In this document: positions 46,671 to 58,653 of the stretch, piece by piece
Numbering within the stretch: position 1 is the first letter of the stretch
Layout: each line of letters begins with the position of its first letter
Assembly: GCA_963082975.1 (NCBI GenBank)
Contig: OY720350.1
Coordinates: 19,066,910-19,130,909, forward strand
Direction: 5' to 3'
Origin: Labia minor
Taxonomy: Eukaryota > Arthropoda > Insecta > Dermaptera > Spongiphoridae
DNA length: 64,000 nt
Program-made: the position numbers and the translations under genes
The notes under the pieces: model-generated
What the model was told of the DNA's origin: nothing
The model's input: only the letters and a program-made list of their open reading frames with translations
Databases searched by the model: none

Positions 46671-47109
46671 CGGTTTGAGCTAGAATCATGAAATTTGGTT
46701 TACGGGGGTTATTCAAAATTTGTAATTTTCTATCAACTTTTGGGAAATGTAGCTCAACCGGAAGAGGGTCATTACCTACAACGTTTTGATTTTTTTTCCT
46801 CTAAAGTGACCGTAAAAATAAAGATATATGTTTGATAATTTTTCTCATGATTAGAAATTGTATAAAACTGCTATATATAGAATTTCTACTTGATTGAATC
46901 GCTGAAAGTACCGGAATTAATTTTTTAACACTGCAAATCCCACGCGCCAACTCGTAAGGTGGTGCCATCAACAAAGAGCCAAACATGCGCTGGTTTAATA
47001 AATATTATTTATTAATTTTAATATATAATTTATAATTAATTAAATTTAATTTAAATATAATATATTCAAATCCAATTCAAATTGCGAGGTAGTCGAGTGG
47101 AAACACTAG
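46671..47109 (+). mobile_element. Family 1 element, copy L2 (5' truncated)
   Basis: Begins at CGGTTTGAGCTAGAATCATG, 80 bp after the micro-element and in the same orientation, and ends GCGAGGTAGTCGAGTGGAAA with a damaged hairpin. Confidence 0.88.
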
Positions 47110-47943
47110 TTAATTTTTTTTTTTAAATTGGTTTAGTTATTTGATTATTTTTCTAATGTTTTTCTTTCAAAAGACCTATTATCTAATAAATTGTGCGAGG
47201 CTGTCAGCGGGGAGATTTTTTTTCCCTCTTTTTTCTCTGTTTTTAAATATAACTCTGTTTTCAACAACCTCCTGACTGGTTTTCCAGGAGCAAGATTCCA
47301 CTTTGGTGGGTGGGTCTTTTTCTCCCCTTCTCTTTTCTCTCTTTTTCTGCTTATATATTGGTATATTGTTGGGAATAAATGCTAACTTATCATCTGGTTA
47401 ATACTAATTAATCCTACCTTCATTAATCCATCCGCTTGAATATATAACATTGGCCAAATTGATACGATTCGTTGAACTTTTTTCCTTTTTATTAGTCCAT
47501 TATCGTTACCTCAATGAGAATAAATCTCCAACTAAATAATCTTATTCTCGTATAATCTAATACTTAATCGTTCTTAATTTCAATCAGGATAATGTAATTG
47601 GCCATTTATATTTCCAATCACATTCGAGACATAAACAGCACTTAGAATTGTAAGTCCAATCTATTTCAAATAAAATTCAAAAAAAAAAACAAAACGACAA
47701 AACATTATATATATAAATAAGTATAATTTAAAAAGAAGTATAACCAGAAAATAAAATAAATTTACTATCTGATCAATAAAATCTACTAAAAACAATAATT
47801 TTCATAAACGTTTGATAAAATTCTATTCAGAATTATTAATATTTATCTTTTATTCCTTATTAATTTCATTTATAAATTATTTGTGTAAATTATACACTTA
47901 TAATAATATAAAGACAAAAATCCTTAACTTCATTAATATAAAT
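47110..47943. other. AT-rich stretch, no supported gene
   Basis: A T/C-rich patch at 47210-47350 opens a hydrophobic frame by composition. No gene supported. Confidence 0.5.
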
Positions 47944-48576
47944 GGTAATTATTCAGAAAGACTCGTTCTGTTTGGACAAGTTTAATTACTTTACCAATGG
48001 GTTCCTTTTGAAACTACTAATCAACTTTTATAAGAAATTTATCTGGGCATCTTATAAGTTTCTATATTTTTCATGATAAAAAAAGATTTTATTTCCTCTT
48101 TAATTTTTAGACATCATTGGCATTTGATCTATAGAAGGCTTCACCTACACCTTCGTGATTGTTTAAATTTAATCTATTTAAATTTAAATAAAAAAAGTTG
48201 ATAAATGACTTAAGTATTATATTTTAAATTTTTATTAAAATAAAATAAACCGAATTAAAAACCGAAAAAGTGGAGAAATAACTTTAGTATGAATTTAACT
48301 TTTTCGGTTTTTAATTCGGTTTATTTTCTTTTAATAAAAATTTAAAATATAATACTTAAGGCTAAATGCCAGAACCAAACACATCCTGTCTAATTAATAG
48401 AGTAAATTAAAGGGGAAATATCTGGAAAATTAAATCTTTTTTATCTCGAAAAATATAGAAAATTATAAGATGCCCAGATAAATTTATTATAAAAGTTGAT
48501 TAGTAATTTCAAAAGGAACCCATTGGTAAAGTAATTAACCTTGTCCAAACAGGACAAGTCTTTCTGAATAATTACC
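47944..48576. mobile_element. Large fold-back element, arms about 130 bp, nested second inverted repeat
   Basis: GGTAATTATTCAGAAAGACT at the left returns inverted at the right end (AGTCTTTCTGAATAATTACC). Arm similarity continues through CAATGGGTTCCTTTTGAAA and ATCTGGGCATCTTATAA. TATAAAT occurs just outside both ends and may be the target duplication. A second palindrome is nested at 48209-48360. No ORF. Class not resolved. Confidence 0.88.
48209..48360. repeat. Nested 152-bp inverted repeat
   Basis: CTTAAGTATTATATTTTAAA ... inverted TTTAAAATATAATACTTAAG; arms about 60 bp with AAACCGAATTAAAAACCGAA inward. Probably a separate MITE inserted into the larger fold-back. Confidence 0.88.
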
Positions 48577-50001
48577 CTATAAATAAATTAATAAAATAAA
48601 TACATTTAATAACTTTCTATATAAAATTATTTAAAAATTTAATTGAATAAATTACTTTAAAATAGACATATTAAATAAATAAATGATAATAATATTTTAA
48701 AACATTTTGATATTTATCTAGTTTGGAATTCCATAAATCCCAATTTTTACATTTGAATACTAATTTTTAATGAATAAATAAATAAACAGAAAAAATAGAT
48801 ATTTTTTAAAACGTTATAACGGTGATAAAACATCTTTAGGATAATCTTGTTCATTTCCTTAAAGGCCCATTTATTTATCTTTAAAAAAATTGCTATAATA
48901 TTACCTATATTATCTGTATTTAAAATTATTGTAAAAGTTTTATTGATTTTTGAGTCTTTTAGTAAATACATTATGTTTAACATGGATATAAAAATATTTA
49001 ATAAATAAAAATATTAAAAATAAATATAAAAATAAATATTTCTGCTGGTTAGTAAGGTTTTTTTAAATTATTAAATAATAAATTTCAAATATTATTCTTT
49101 TTATTTAATTTTAATGCTGTAAAAAAAATCAAATCTAACAAATTTCTAATTTTTTCGAATGCTTTTCCAGGAACGATTATTCCCTTCCTCTTTCCTTTGC
49201 CTATAATCATCACTGTAAACGTTGATATTTTTCTCAGTAACCCTTTGAATACATGAATGGGATATTCATTTTTATGATCTCTGTACAAGATCAAAGTAAT
49301 CTTTCTAGAAAGAGGGAAACAGTCTCAAAGATTCAATGTTAAGTTAGAAAGACGAATAAAAGTGATGAACGAAAAGTTTTCATTTTCCTAACAAATATAA
49401 AAAGAGATTAGAGACAGACAAATAAATATCTTAGTTGAAGATAGATCGACTTCATAAAGAACAAATTTACATTTCTACACATTAACATAATAATAAAAAA
49501 AAATACATAAATGAAGATCTTTCATCCTTATTGGCCTTAAAATAATAGATATTTTAAAAATACAACAATTTATTATTTTTATGTTTCTGAGGAGACAAAT
49601 ACATTTTTATCTTTTTATGTATTTATGTATCTCAGGATCTTAATTCGATGTAGGTAATAAAAAAAAAATAATACAATATTTCTCAAGTGAACTTATAAAA
49701 AATCTCGTAAGTAATTTTAACAAATTTTTCAGTTTGAAGAAATAACTTTTTAATTTCTAGAGCAATTAAAATACGTTTCTCTAAAAAGAAATATTAAAAG
49801 CTGTCTTATTAGTATTAATTTTTCAAAAAATGAAATTTAGCATGTTGTATAAGTCAACTAGCGATATACAGGGTGATCATTTTAAATTGTAGGAAATTGT
49901 TAGTTCGAAAGTTATAAGTTTATAAGGGACACAGAAAAATTAACAGACAATTTTTAAACCAGATAATAGCAAGAGCCTAATTTTAAACAATTAAAAAAAT
50001 A
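48577..50001. other. AT-rich stretch, no supported gene
   Basis: Open frames at 48747-48983 and 49085-49294 (minus) lack family similarity and follow AT composition. No repeat recognised. Confidence 0.5.
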
Positions 50002-50653
50002 AATAAGTTGACCTGTGGCCAGGTCCGAATCGACCGACGGTTTGAAATAAATTAATTTCCAGCTACAGAAACAATTTCAAATAATTTTAATATATCTATT
50101 AATGTAATAAAAAACAGATATGGATAGAACATAAATATTTTTAATTTTATTTTATTTAGAATATATATGTAAGACCAGGCTGTGACGTCATGAATGGCTG
50201 GATGACGTCATATAATTTTAAATTAAGAAAAAACTAATAAAGATGATTTTTCTCGAGAATAAAACCACCACAAAGTGCATGATTCGTGGTGATATGTAAA
50301 AAATCTCCTCATGTGAAATTTGGTGAGAAAATAACCCTTCCCTTCCTATCGTCGATCGCTAATACTACCACTTCCGGTTTCCGGATTTGCACCAAAAGTT
50401 GATCAATTCATCCCACTGATGCATTAAGTAAATCTACCAAATTTCATCAAAATCCGTTGAGCCTTTCAGGCTGTACACATCTATACGGACGGACGGACAG
50501 ACAGACGTACGGACGGACGGACGGACAGACATCATGCTAAAAATACTTTTTTCTGTTAAGAAAATGCATGATTCGTGGAGATATGTAAAAATCTCCACAT
50601 GTGAAAGTTGGTGTGAAAACAATACCTCCCTTACTGTCGTCGGTCGGTAAAAA
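50002..50653 (-). mobile_element. Family 2 element, copy d (full length)
   Basis: Read on the minus strand: TTTTTACCGACCGACGACAG start, two CACATG blocks, a long GTCC array (about 50486-50530), the TGACGTCA pair (50183-50190, 50203-50210), CCGTCGGTCG inverted repeat, GACCTG-GCCA-CAGGTC hairpin and AACTTAT. The best second copy for defining the family. Confidence 0.88.
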
Positions 50654-50801
50654 TTCAAGTTAATGTGTTCAAAATATGGAATCCAACTTATTTTTTTTTA
50701 TTAAAATGACAATCTATATTTTTTATTAGGTCAATCAAGTGAACTTATAAAAAATCTCGTAAGTAAAGAAACATTTATTTAATGATTTTCTAAGTAATAA
50801 G

Positions 50802-51116
50802 CTGGAGTGTCTCCACTCGACTATCTCGCAATTTGAATTGTTTTAATTAACATATATTATATTTAAATTAAATTAATTATAAATTAAAATTAATAAATAA
50901 TGTTTATTAAATCAGCGCATGTTTGGCTCTTTGTTGATGGCACCACGTCACGTGATTTGAAGTGTAAAAAAATTAATTCCGGTGATTCAATCAAGCTGAA
51001 ATTCTATATATAGCAGTTTTATACAATTATTAAATGTAAAAAATTATCAAACATATATCTTTATTTTTATGGTCACTTTAGAGGAAAAAACATGAAAACG
51101 TTGTAGGTAAAGACCC
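50802..51116 (-). mobile_element. Family 1 element, copy M (3' part)
   Basis: CTGGAGTGTCTCCACTCGAC end, AT-rich block, CACGTG E-box, then lost after GTAGGTAAAGACCC. It lies 66 bp from copy N in the same orientation. Confidence 0.9.
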
Positions 51117-51182
51117 TAATTAAGAAAATAATTAAGAAAATAATTACATTTGAATTTACTTGAGTACATTTTTTCAACAAAT

Positions 51183-51415
51183 CTGGAGTGTCTCCACTCG
51201 ACTATCTCGCAATTTGAATTGGATTAAATAACTTATATTATATTTAAATTAAATTTAATTAATTATGAATTATAAATTAAAATTAATAAATAATATTTAT
51301 ATTAAACCAGCGCGTATTTGACTCTTTGTTGATGGCACCACGCTACGTGCTTGAGCGTGATTTGCCATGTTTAAAAATTAATTCCTGTACTTACAGCGAT
51401 TCAATCAAGCTGAAA

Positions 51416-51448
<33 letters not shown>

Positions 51449-52220
51449 GCAGTGTGGTGTCCCACACTACAAATAGATGGCGCCGCGCCAACTTGCACCA
51501 ATTCAGGAAGTAGTAACTACTGTTGAATATTGTATATAGTGAGGATGGTATGATAATAATTAATTGGATTGTAGTTGAATCCATCTCTTAACTTACAAAA
51601 ATATTGATGAGTAAAAAAATTCCCCTAAAATAATTATATTTCAATGCAGGGGTTAACAGATTCAAAGAAAGAAAAACACCCTTAATAATCAGTCTCAAAC
51701 TAATAGATTTATATATATATATATTGGCTTGGAGGTGCCATAGAGATGGAGACAACTCAATTTAATGTTTCATTCCATCCTCATCATATACAAAATTTAA
51801 CAGCTGTTACTATTTCCTGACTATATGCATATTGGCGCGGCGACATCTATTTGTAGTGTGGGGCACCACAAGCAGTTTTATACAATTTTTAATCATGTGA
51901 AAAACTATTAAACATATATCTTTAGTTTTACGACCACTTTACAGGAAAATAAATCAAAACGTAGGTAATGACCCTCTTCCGGATGAGCTACATTTCCCAA
52001 AAGTTGATAGAAAACTACGAATTTTTAATAATGCTCGTATACCAAATTTTATGATTCTAGCTGAAACCGTTTTCGGGTAATCTTGTCTACAAACACACAC
52101 AGACATTTTTCTCAACCTTAGTGAAAATGATTCAGGAACCTTCAAAGCTTATAAAAACATCAAAATCTCAAAATCGACAATTTGCGTGATGCAAATACTA
52201 TCTCTGACAAAATAGTAAAA
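51183..52220 (-). mobile_element. Family 1 element, copy N, carrying the same guest as copy K
   Basis: Complete ends (CTGGAGTGTCTCCACTCGAC; GACAAAATAGTAAAAA, decayed). Shares K's diagnostic substitutions and the guest MITE at the identical position. Microsatellite short (ACACACACAG). Confidence 0.93.
51453..51870. mobile_element. Guest MITE, second copy, with extra 100-bp insert
   Basis: Same ends and AGCAG flanks (51448-51452, 51871-51875) as 39312-39669. About 100 bp of unrelated sequence (about 51595-51690) is present here near the centre and absent from the K guest. Confidence 0.85.
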
Positions 52221-52470
52221 ATACAAAATTCACTATTCAAATTCAATATCAACTTATTTTCACAATCGTTATTTAATTAAATTAAAAATTACATCTAGAT
52301 ATTTGTCATTATATTTTCATTATTTATTACATACAAATATACATATATGCATCATGTGATTTAAATTTTACTTATTTCTTGTCATATATAAAAATAATAG
52401 TATTTTAAATATAAACAACAAAAATAATTAATAACTAAAAAATAACTAATATTATATTTTTATATATATA
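52221..52470. other. AT-rich spacer
   Basis: No gene or repeat seen. Confidence 0.55.
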
Positions 52471-52545
52471 CTAGATGCTCCGAGCGCCTTCGGCGCTCTC
52501 CACACCTAGACGGGGCCTCCGCCCCCTGTACCCCCCCTAGTAAAA
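52471..52545 (+). repeat. GC-rich repeat terminus with GAGCGCC-TTC-GGCGCTC hairpin
   Basis: CTAGATGCTCCGAGCGCC leads into a perfect 7-bp stem with TTC loop, then C-rich sequence ending CCCCCCTAGT. A similar hairpin (GGAGCGC-CGGCA-GCGCTCC) is at about 58242. Probably the edge of a dispersed element. Confidence 0.5.
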
Positions 52546-52659
52546 GGTTTTCATCCATTTCGTTTCAATCAGTATTTTACATAAAACATTCATTTCTTTT
52601 TGTGTTCTTATTTAAAATACATTTTAATTTAATCACTAAATTAATTATATATATTATTA

Positions 52660-53250
52660 TTGTATATGTTATATCTATCTATCTATGTGACTCTAAGGAA
52701 CTCGAAAGTTTTTGGCCGCAGCAACCACATTTCTCCAAGTGTCCCCATCCTGAGCCCTTGTCCCATCTCTCTTACGTCCCTTCCTACACGTCCTTGGTCT
52801 TCCAAGCGGACGTTTTCCAATCCAAAATCTTTTTCCTCTCCCATTCTAGCCGCGTCCCCTGCCTATCACAGCTTTTTCGCTTTTATAACCCTAACTATTT
52901 CTGAAGATGCATAGTGGTCATGCAATTCCTCGATATGCAGTCTCCGCCATTCCCCGGTGACCTCATCTTTCTTTGGCCAATAAATGCTGGAAAGAATACT
53001 CTGAATCTACTCTCATCTCCCAGGGTCATAGACCTTGCGTCCCACCCATATAATACAACAGGCAAAATAATTGGTTTATATATTTTAATTTTGATTCCTT
53101 TTGATAATAATTTTGATGAGATAAGCCTCTTTACTGCATGATAACAGGCTTTTCCCGATTACAACTTCGATTTAAATTCTTCTCAAATATTATTATCCTT
53201 CGTGATTACATTCAATTTTTCTACATATTCAAATTCTACATTTTGTATAT
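52660..53250 (-). pseudogene. Non-LTR retrotransposon 3' end, RT C-terminus (LINE copy 1)
   Basis: On the minus strand the decayed frame contains LPVVLYGWDARSMTLGDES, GEWRRLHIEELHD-like sequence and AQDGDTWRNVVAAAKNF then RVP and a stop at about 52693, features of the C-terminal region of many insect LINE polyproteins. Several frameshifts and stops. After the stop a GATA-type simple repeat (TAGATAGATAGATA) forms the 3' tail. Endonuclease and RT core are absent. The plus-strand open frames are shadows. Confidence 0.8.
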
Positions 53251-54078
53251 AGATTTTGTTACTAAATATTTTTTCTTATCACCATTAATTTCAATCTAAA
53301 TTAGAAGAAAATTATAAGTTACCTCCTCTTCCAGCCCATTTACCTATCCAGGCATCTTAATTTCTTAACACTCCGTTTTTTTAAATTTAAAATAGAAAGA
53401 GAGAAATAGTTTTAAATTATATTCGAATGGTCTATTATATTCTATATATGTATCATTATTTTTTTCTGAATTTAATACCAAGTTGATTTTCAAAATTTTC
53501 CATTCGTTATGCATATGATTGATTACATGTGTTAAAATTTAAAAAAATTCAAATATTCTAATTTTTAAATTTATATATAATTTAATATTATTTTTTATTA
53601 ATATCATATCAAAAAAGAGAATTTATTAAAAATTAAAAATAAAAAAAGAAGCCTATTAATAAAAAAATATAATTGAATACAATAATTTTGATTTAAAACA
53701 AATTTTAATTTTAAAAAAATACTCAATATAAAAAAGACATAAATTTAAAACAACTCGTTTATATCATTTGTCTAAAAAACATATTTTAATTAACCAAGAA
53801 ATCATTTTTGCACTTAAAATATATTTGTAATAATAATTGATACAAAATCAAAAATAATATAATTTAGTTATTTTAATTTACGTTTTGAAAATATTTTTGT
53901 ATTCATAAAACATTAAAAATAATATATTCTGTATTTTTAACCTTTCAATTTCAAATAGAAAAGAAGAAATATTCCAATATATAGAAAGAATAAATAAAAA
54001 TTAAGTTATATATAATCTAAATATTTTATTAAATAAATTAAAATGAGAACTTTTAGAATAAATTATTTAATTGAATTG
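53251..54078. other. AT-rich spacer, no gene seen
   Basis: No coding or repeat signal. Confidence 0.55.
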
Positions 54079-54217
54079 ATAACGGAATTTTATAAATTAA
54101 ACCACATTTTGATATTTGTTATTGTAAATTTATTCAAAAAATACAAAAATATACACAACGTTTCGATTGCAGAAGTAGCAAATATCAATATGTGGTTTAA
54201 TTTACAAAATTCCGTTA
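54079..54217. mobile_element. Fold-back MITE, 139 bp
   Basis: ATAACGGAATTTTATAAATT ... inverted AATTTACAAAATTCCGTTAT; arms about 40 bp including AAACCACATTTTGATATTTG. The loop contains ACAACGTTTCGATTGC. A truncated relative is at 30988-31090. Confidence 0.88.
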
Positions 54218-54319
54218 TAAATAAAAACAACCACCAAAGCTTTAATAATTTAATATAATTAAATTGATATTTGAATATTAGAATTTAAAATAAAAAGCGA
54301 AATATTACAATAATTTTTA

Positions 54320-54562
54320 AATTCTGAGCAAATGTCAAATTATAGCCACCAGCGCCTCTATGATCTAGCATTTTAACTAAACTAATTTTATTTAAATTCC
54401 ACCCTCTGGACACACCTTACCAATTAGCGGTTTTATGAAGGAAGTCTGACATGCCCTGAGACCTACTGAATATACATAAAAAATTTCATAAGAATCGGTC
54501 CAGCCGTTTCGGAGGAGTATCATTTCAAAGTTTTGTGACACGAGAATTTTATATATAAGATA
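54320..54562 (+). mobile_element. Retroelement 3' end (RTE/SINE-type tail)
   Basis: Contains ATCGGTCCAGCCGTTTCGGA followed by GTGACACGAGAATTTTATAT and ATAAGATAA, a 3' end I know from widespread arthropod non-LTR elements. Body upstream is decayed; clade not assigned. Confidence 0.6.
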
Positions 54563-55183
54563 ATGCAAGGGGTATACCTAACACACATTACATAAAATTA
54601 AATAAATCAATCGATAACTTTACTATAAAGTTTTATAAATTTTTATTATTATTGTTTAGAATCAAATTAATTATTTTAGTCTTACTTAGAATTTTTATGT
54701 TTTTTTTTATCAATTATTATCGGCGATAATACTTTATTTTACGATTTTATTATCAAATTTATTAAAGATAATATGTTCTAATAAATTTAATTTTAGAAAT
54801 AAAACAATATTTTTATTTTTACTGATGTACATATTTCAATTCAATGTAAAAAAAAATTGAATAATGATTTATTTCTCTTTTATTTTTATTTCTTTCGATA
54901 TATATTATATTTATTTCATTTTATTACACGCTTTTATTTAGTTTCACATCGTGTCCGGTCGTCAAATCTTGCAAGGTGAATTTCACCAACTTTCATATGT
55001 TCGAATGAGCTGAAATTTTGCATACATATGTAACTCCGATGACAATGCAATATTCAGGTTTATTCTAGGTTATAGGTGACCAAGGAGGTATTATTAATTA
55101 ATAATAAATTAATTAATTCTTTACACTATAATCTAAAATCATAAACCGAGCTCAATTTCTGTCCTGATAAAAAATTAGGAAAT
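54563..55183. other. AT-rich spacer, no gene seen
   Basis: A mixed patch at about 54940-55080 may be an element edge; nothing assignable. Confidence 0.5.
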
Positions 55184-55440
55184 AAAAAAAAATACTTTTT
55201 AAAAACACGCTTTTATTTAAATGTACTAAAAAGGAGAAAATTATTTCTTCACACACACACCACGATTTACTTAAAATTAATTCGTATTATTTTTCTTTCC
55301 CTGCATGTTTGGCGCCCTCGCTGTTATTTTTTAGAAATAATTAATTATAAGGAAATCGTGGGGTGAGTGTGGAGAAATAATTTTCTCCTTTTTAGTGCAT
55401 TTAAATAAAAGTGTGTTTTTAAAAAGTTTTTTTTATATTT
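55184..55440. mobile_element. Fold-back MITE, arms about 85 bp
   Basis: ACTTTTTAAAAACACGCTTT ... inverted AAAGTGTGTTTTTAAAAAGT, with CACTAAAAAGGAGAAAATTA-type sequence and CACGATTT inside each arm. The loop carries a GGCGCCCTCGC patch. No ORF. Confidence 0.85.
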
Positions 55441-55893
55441 TATTTATTTTTAATTTCAAGAAAAGAAAGCATAGGAATAGGTAGACTAAAATAAAAAGAA
55501 TGTTTTAAGAAGGAAAGATCCACACTTTGTTACTCATCTCCAGCCCATTAACACTCTGAAATAACTCCAATTTCCGGTTGTCGTCAGTGCGAAACACTGG
55601 ACCTCCAGCTACCCCAAATCAAGGATAGCTAAGATTAGAAAAAACAAATATTTCCTTTTTAATTTATTCACCTTTTCATTTTCATTGAAATATTTTAATA
55701 AAAATTCATTTGTGTATATAAATTTAATTTATACTTTAACTTAAATTAAATTTAAATTCAGGTTTTAACAGAATGGTTCGTGTTTGAATTTTCAAAGTTC
55801 ATTTAATGTATTTATGTGTGTGTGTGTCTATTCATCATTGGTCACATTAAACAAATACAAATAAAACTACTGAAATTTTCTCTCACAGTGGTT
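55441..55893. other. Spacer including LINE 3' flank
   Basis: Includes a TG run (55815-55828), likely part of the 3' untranslated tail of LINE copy 2 on the minus strand, and a mixed patch at 55520-55640. Confidence 0.45.
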
Positions 55894-56522
55894 CTACGGA
55901 ACTGGAAAGTTCTTGGCCTTCTCTAAGTGTTCTCATCTTAGGCTACACCCATTCAACTCTTATTTTCTCCCATCTCTCTCACGACCCTTCCACCCACCGC
56001 GTCCTTGGTCTTCCAATCGGACGTTTCCCAATCGGCCTCTCCAGAAATAAATAATTCTCTAGTCTATCATCACTTATTCTTGCTACGTGACCTGCCCATC
56101 GCAATCTTCTTGATTTTATAACCCTAACTATGTCTGGAGATGCATAGAGGTCATGCAATTCCTCGTTATGCAGTCTCCGTCATTCTCCGGTGACCTTTGG
56201 CCCATAAATGCAGCTAAGAATCCTATTCTCAAATACTTTCAATCTACTCTCGTCTTTCAGTGTCATAGACCATGCCTCAAACCCATATAATTCAATCGGA
56301 AATATAATTCATTTATATATTTTAATTTTAATTCCATTTAATAATAATTTTGACGAGATAAACCTCCTTACTACATAATAACAGGCGTTATCCGATTGCA
56401 AACTCGATTTAAATTCTTCTCAAATATTATTATCCTTCGTGATTACAGAACCAAAGTATTTAAATTTTTCTACATTTTCAAATTCTACTTGTTGTATTTT
56501 ATTAGTATTATTATATTTAAGT
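55894..56522 (-). pseudogene. Non-LTR retrotransposon RT C-terminus (LINE copy 2)
   Basis: Minus-strand frame, with stops: VEKFKYFGSVITKDNNI, CYYVVRRFISSKLLLNGIK, FPIELYGFEAWSMTLKDESR, RRLHNEELHDLYASPDIVRV, SRRLRWAGHVARISDDRLEN and KRPIGRPRTRW. These are hallmark motifs of the C-terminal part of insect LINE polyproteins, beyond the RT catalytic core. Same family as copy 1 but longer. Inactive. Confidence 0.88.
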
Positions 56523-57277
56523 TGGTACTTATTTAATCTGTGATGTTAAATTTTATATACCGACATATATTATATAATCAATTTTTCTAAGCAAATTCAT
56601 TAAATTTCTATTATTATTTTTTAATAGCTTTTAAAAAAATAAATTATATTTATAGTATATTTTTAATTATATTTAAAATTTTGATTAGTTATTTTGAAGA
56701 GGAGTTATTAGCAATTTTTAAGAAAAATGGTTTCCAATTGTAAATAAAAATTCTCTAAATTTGTTTATTATAAATTATATTGAGTCTTTTTCATATTAAC
56801 ATCTTCTATTTATCATTTACCTACATTTTTTTTATTTTTTTTTTATTAATCAATATTATATGTAAGTAATTAGCGCTTAATATTAATCTATTTATAAATT
56901 TTTATTATAAAAATAAACAAAAATAAATTAATACAAATAGTTTTTTTCTTAAACTCTTATATTTAGATAATTTATTTAATCTTTTAATAAATAAAATAAT
57001 ATTAATATTTATGATATAGAAAGATATCCCGATATTTTATTTTTCCAATAAATTGAAAAAGATTAAGTATGAATGGATTGCGTGACGTTTTATAATAAAT
57101 TATCTCGGAGTTTTGCCACAAACATTCAGCCACACCTCCTTGTCAGCACACATTACAAATTTCTTTAAGTTAATCAGTAAATTCTTCTTTTTAATACCAA
57201 TACCAATGGAATATTTCTTTTGCTCTCTCACGTGAGCTCATGAAATTTCTTCAAACTTAAATCGCCTAAATTAACTT
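56523..57277. other. AT-rich spacer, no gene seen
   Basis: A mixed patch at 57065-57260 has no convincing frame. Confidence 0.5.
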
Positions 57278-57598
57278 GTCTCAACCTTTTTGGACCAAAC
57301 GGCCACTTAGTAATGCCGGCTTCATAATTCCCCCCCCCCCCCCCCGATAAATTTTAACAGATAAAAATTACATGATAATCCCTAATACTACTTAGAGCCA
57401 TGTTGAAAAATCGAGTTTCAGAACCTGATCGCAAAAATCATCTTACCTTTTTTTTAGAACCATATTGAAAAAAATGAAAAAAAATGGAAATGTTTAAAAG
57501 CCTGATCGCAAAATCATCTTATCTTTTTTTAGAGTTCAAAATGATTTCGCCCTCCAAAACGTATAGTCAAATAATCGCCCCCTTTAAGATGTCAATTT
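57278..57598 (-). mobile_element. hAT MITE (type 1), reverse copy, ends decayed
   Basis: TCTCAACCTTTTTGGACCAA start and the TATAGTCAAATAATCGCCCC segment match 12528-12843 inverted. Holds a C run at 57330-57345. The far end and target duplication are lost. Confidence 0.8.
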
Positions 57599-58236
57599 TT
57601 TGATTAGTTCTTATTAAAGCATTATATTAGTTATTTTTTATGGAAAAATTTTAAAAATATTTTTGATGAGATACAATTTATTGTTAGATAGGCATAACTG
57701 TGATTATCACTTTGGTGTCTGAATGTCTACCACCCAAAGTTTCACAGCATTACAAGATTGTTTTGTTTTTTTGTTTTGGATAGATTAATGAGAACAAAAG
57801 GCTCTAATTTGGAATGGTTTCATTTAATGGGTTGAGGCAGCTCGTTAACACCTAAAATTATAGTTGTTATTGGAAAAAAAAAATAAAGAAAGAATATTCC
57901 AACTAATCTAAGCATATTCTGTAATACTTTGGATAATGAACAATCATGCAATTATCACTAATATATTATATGAAAACAACAAGAGTTCAAAGATCTGTTT
58001 ATTTTGTTTTTATAAACTAATTAGCAAATTTGGTTTAATTTAAAATATATGTAACATGTTAAAAAAATGTTTCTACTACTAATTGAAATCATAATATCTT
58101 GTATAAATAAATTATTATAAGAAAATACTTCAAAAAAATATGTAATATAACTATTATATTAATTACTATTTTTCTTGTTTAAGTGTGTCTATACTGATAC
58201 TATTACTATTGATATTTTTATTTATTAACTAAATTT
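57599..58236. other. AT-rich spacer, no gene seen
   Basis: No supported ORF or repeat. Confidence 0.55.
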
Positions 58237-58610
58237 ATCTAGGAGCGCCGGCAGCGCTCCGCCTCTACAAGTAAAAAACACCGAGCCTCTGCCTAGCGTA
58301 TATATATACTGGACGTGACAAGTACCGGTTTTCACCCCCTCACAAAACTTTTGCAAATTCTCTGTGGGAATGTGGGAGGTACTACCACTATTTGAAAAAG
58401 TTTTATTGGAAATGCAATATTAAATACACTATTCAGGAAATGAACGTTTTACAAACAATTAATATTGTAAGGTGAGGAACTTGGCGGCCGCCAAGCTTTG
58501 ATTTCACTAATTTTTTTGAAAGACAACTTTGAAGGGCCCTAACTTTTTAGGGCTCACAACTTGGCGAGGAAGTTCTACCACGAAGTGTTTTTTTTGTCAG
58601 ATATAATATA
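58237..58610. repeat. GC-rich hairpin-bearing repeat remnant
   Basis: Starts with the GGAGCGC-CGGCA-GCGCTCC hairpin, has CCGGTTTTCACCCCC, and contains a 16-bp perfect palindrome CTTGGCGGCCGCCAAG at 58480-58495 plus two ACTTGGCG strings. Looks like an eroded element; class unknown. Confidence 0.4.
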
Positions 58611-58653
58611 ATAGAATAGATCATATTAAAAGTCTTCACGGTTTTTGTATTCT

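Noticed and set aside
50434-50658. Minus-strand ORF with Arg/Pro/Ser repeats (also 38421-38609 and 45326-45565)
   Set aside because: Translation of the GTCC microsatellite in family 2 elements.
52602-53141. Three plus-strand ORFs rich in Ser/Pro/Leu
   Set aside because: Antisense shadows of the decayed LINE RT C-terminus, which is clearly readable on the minus strand.
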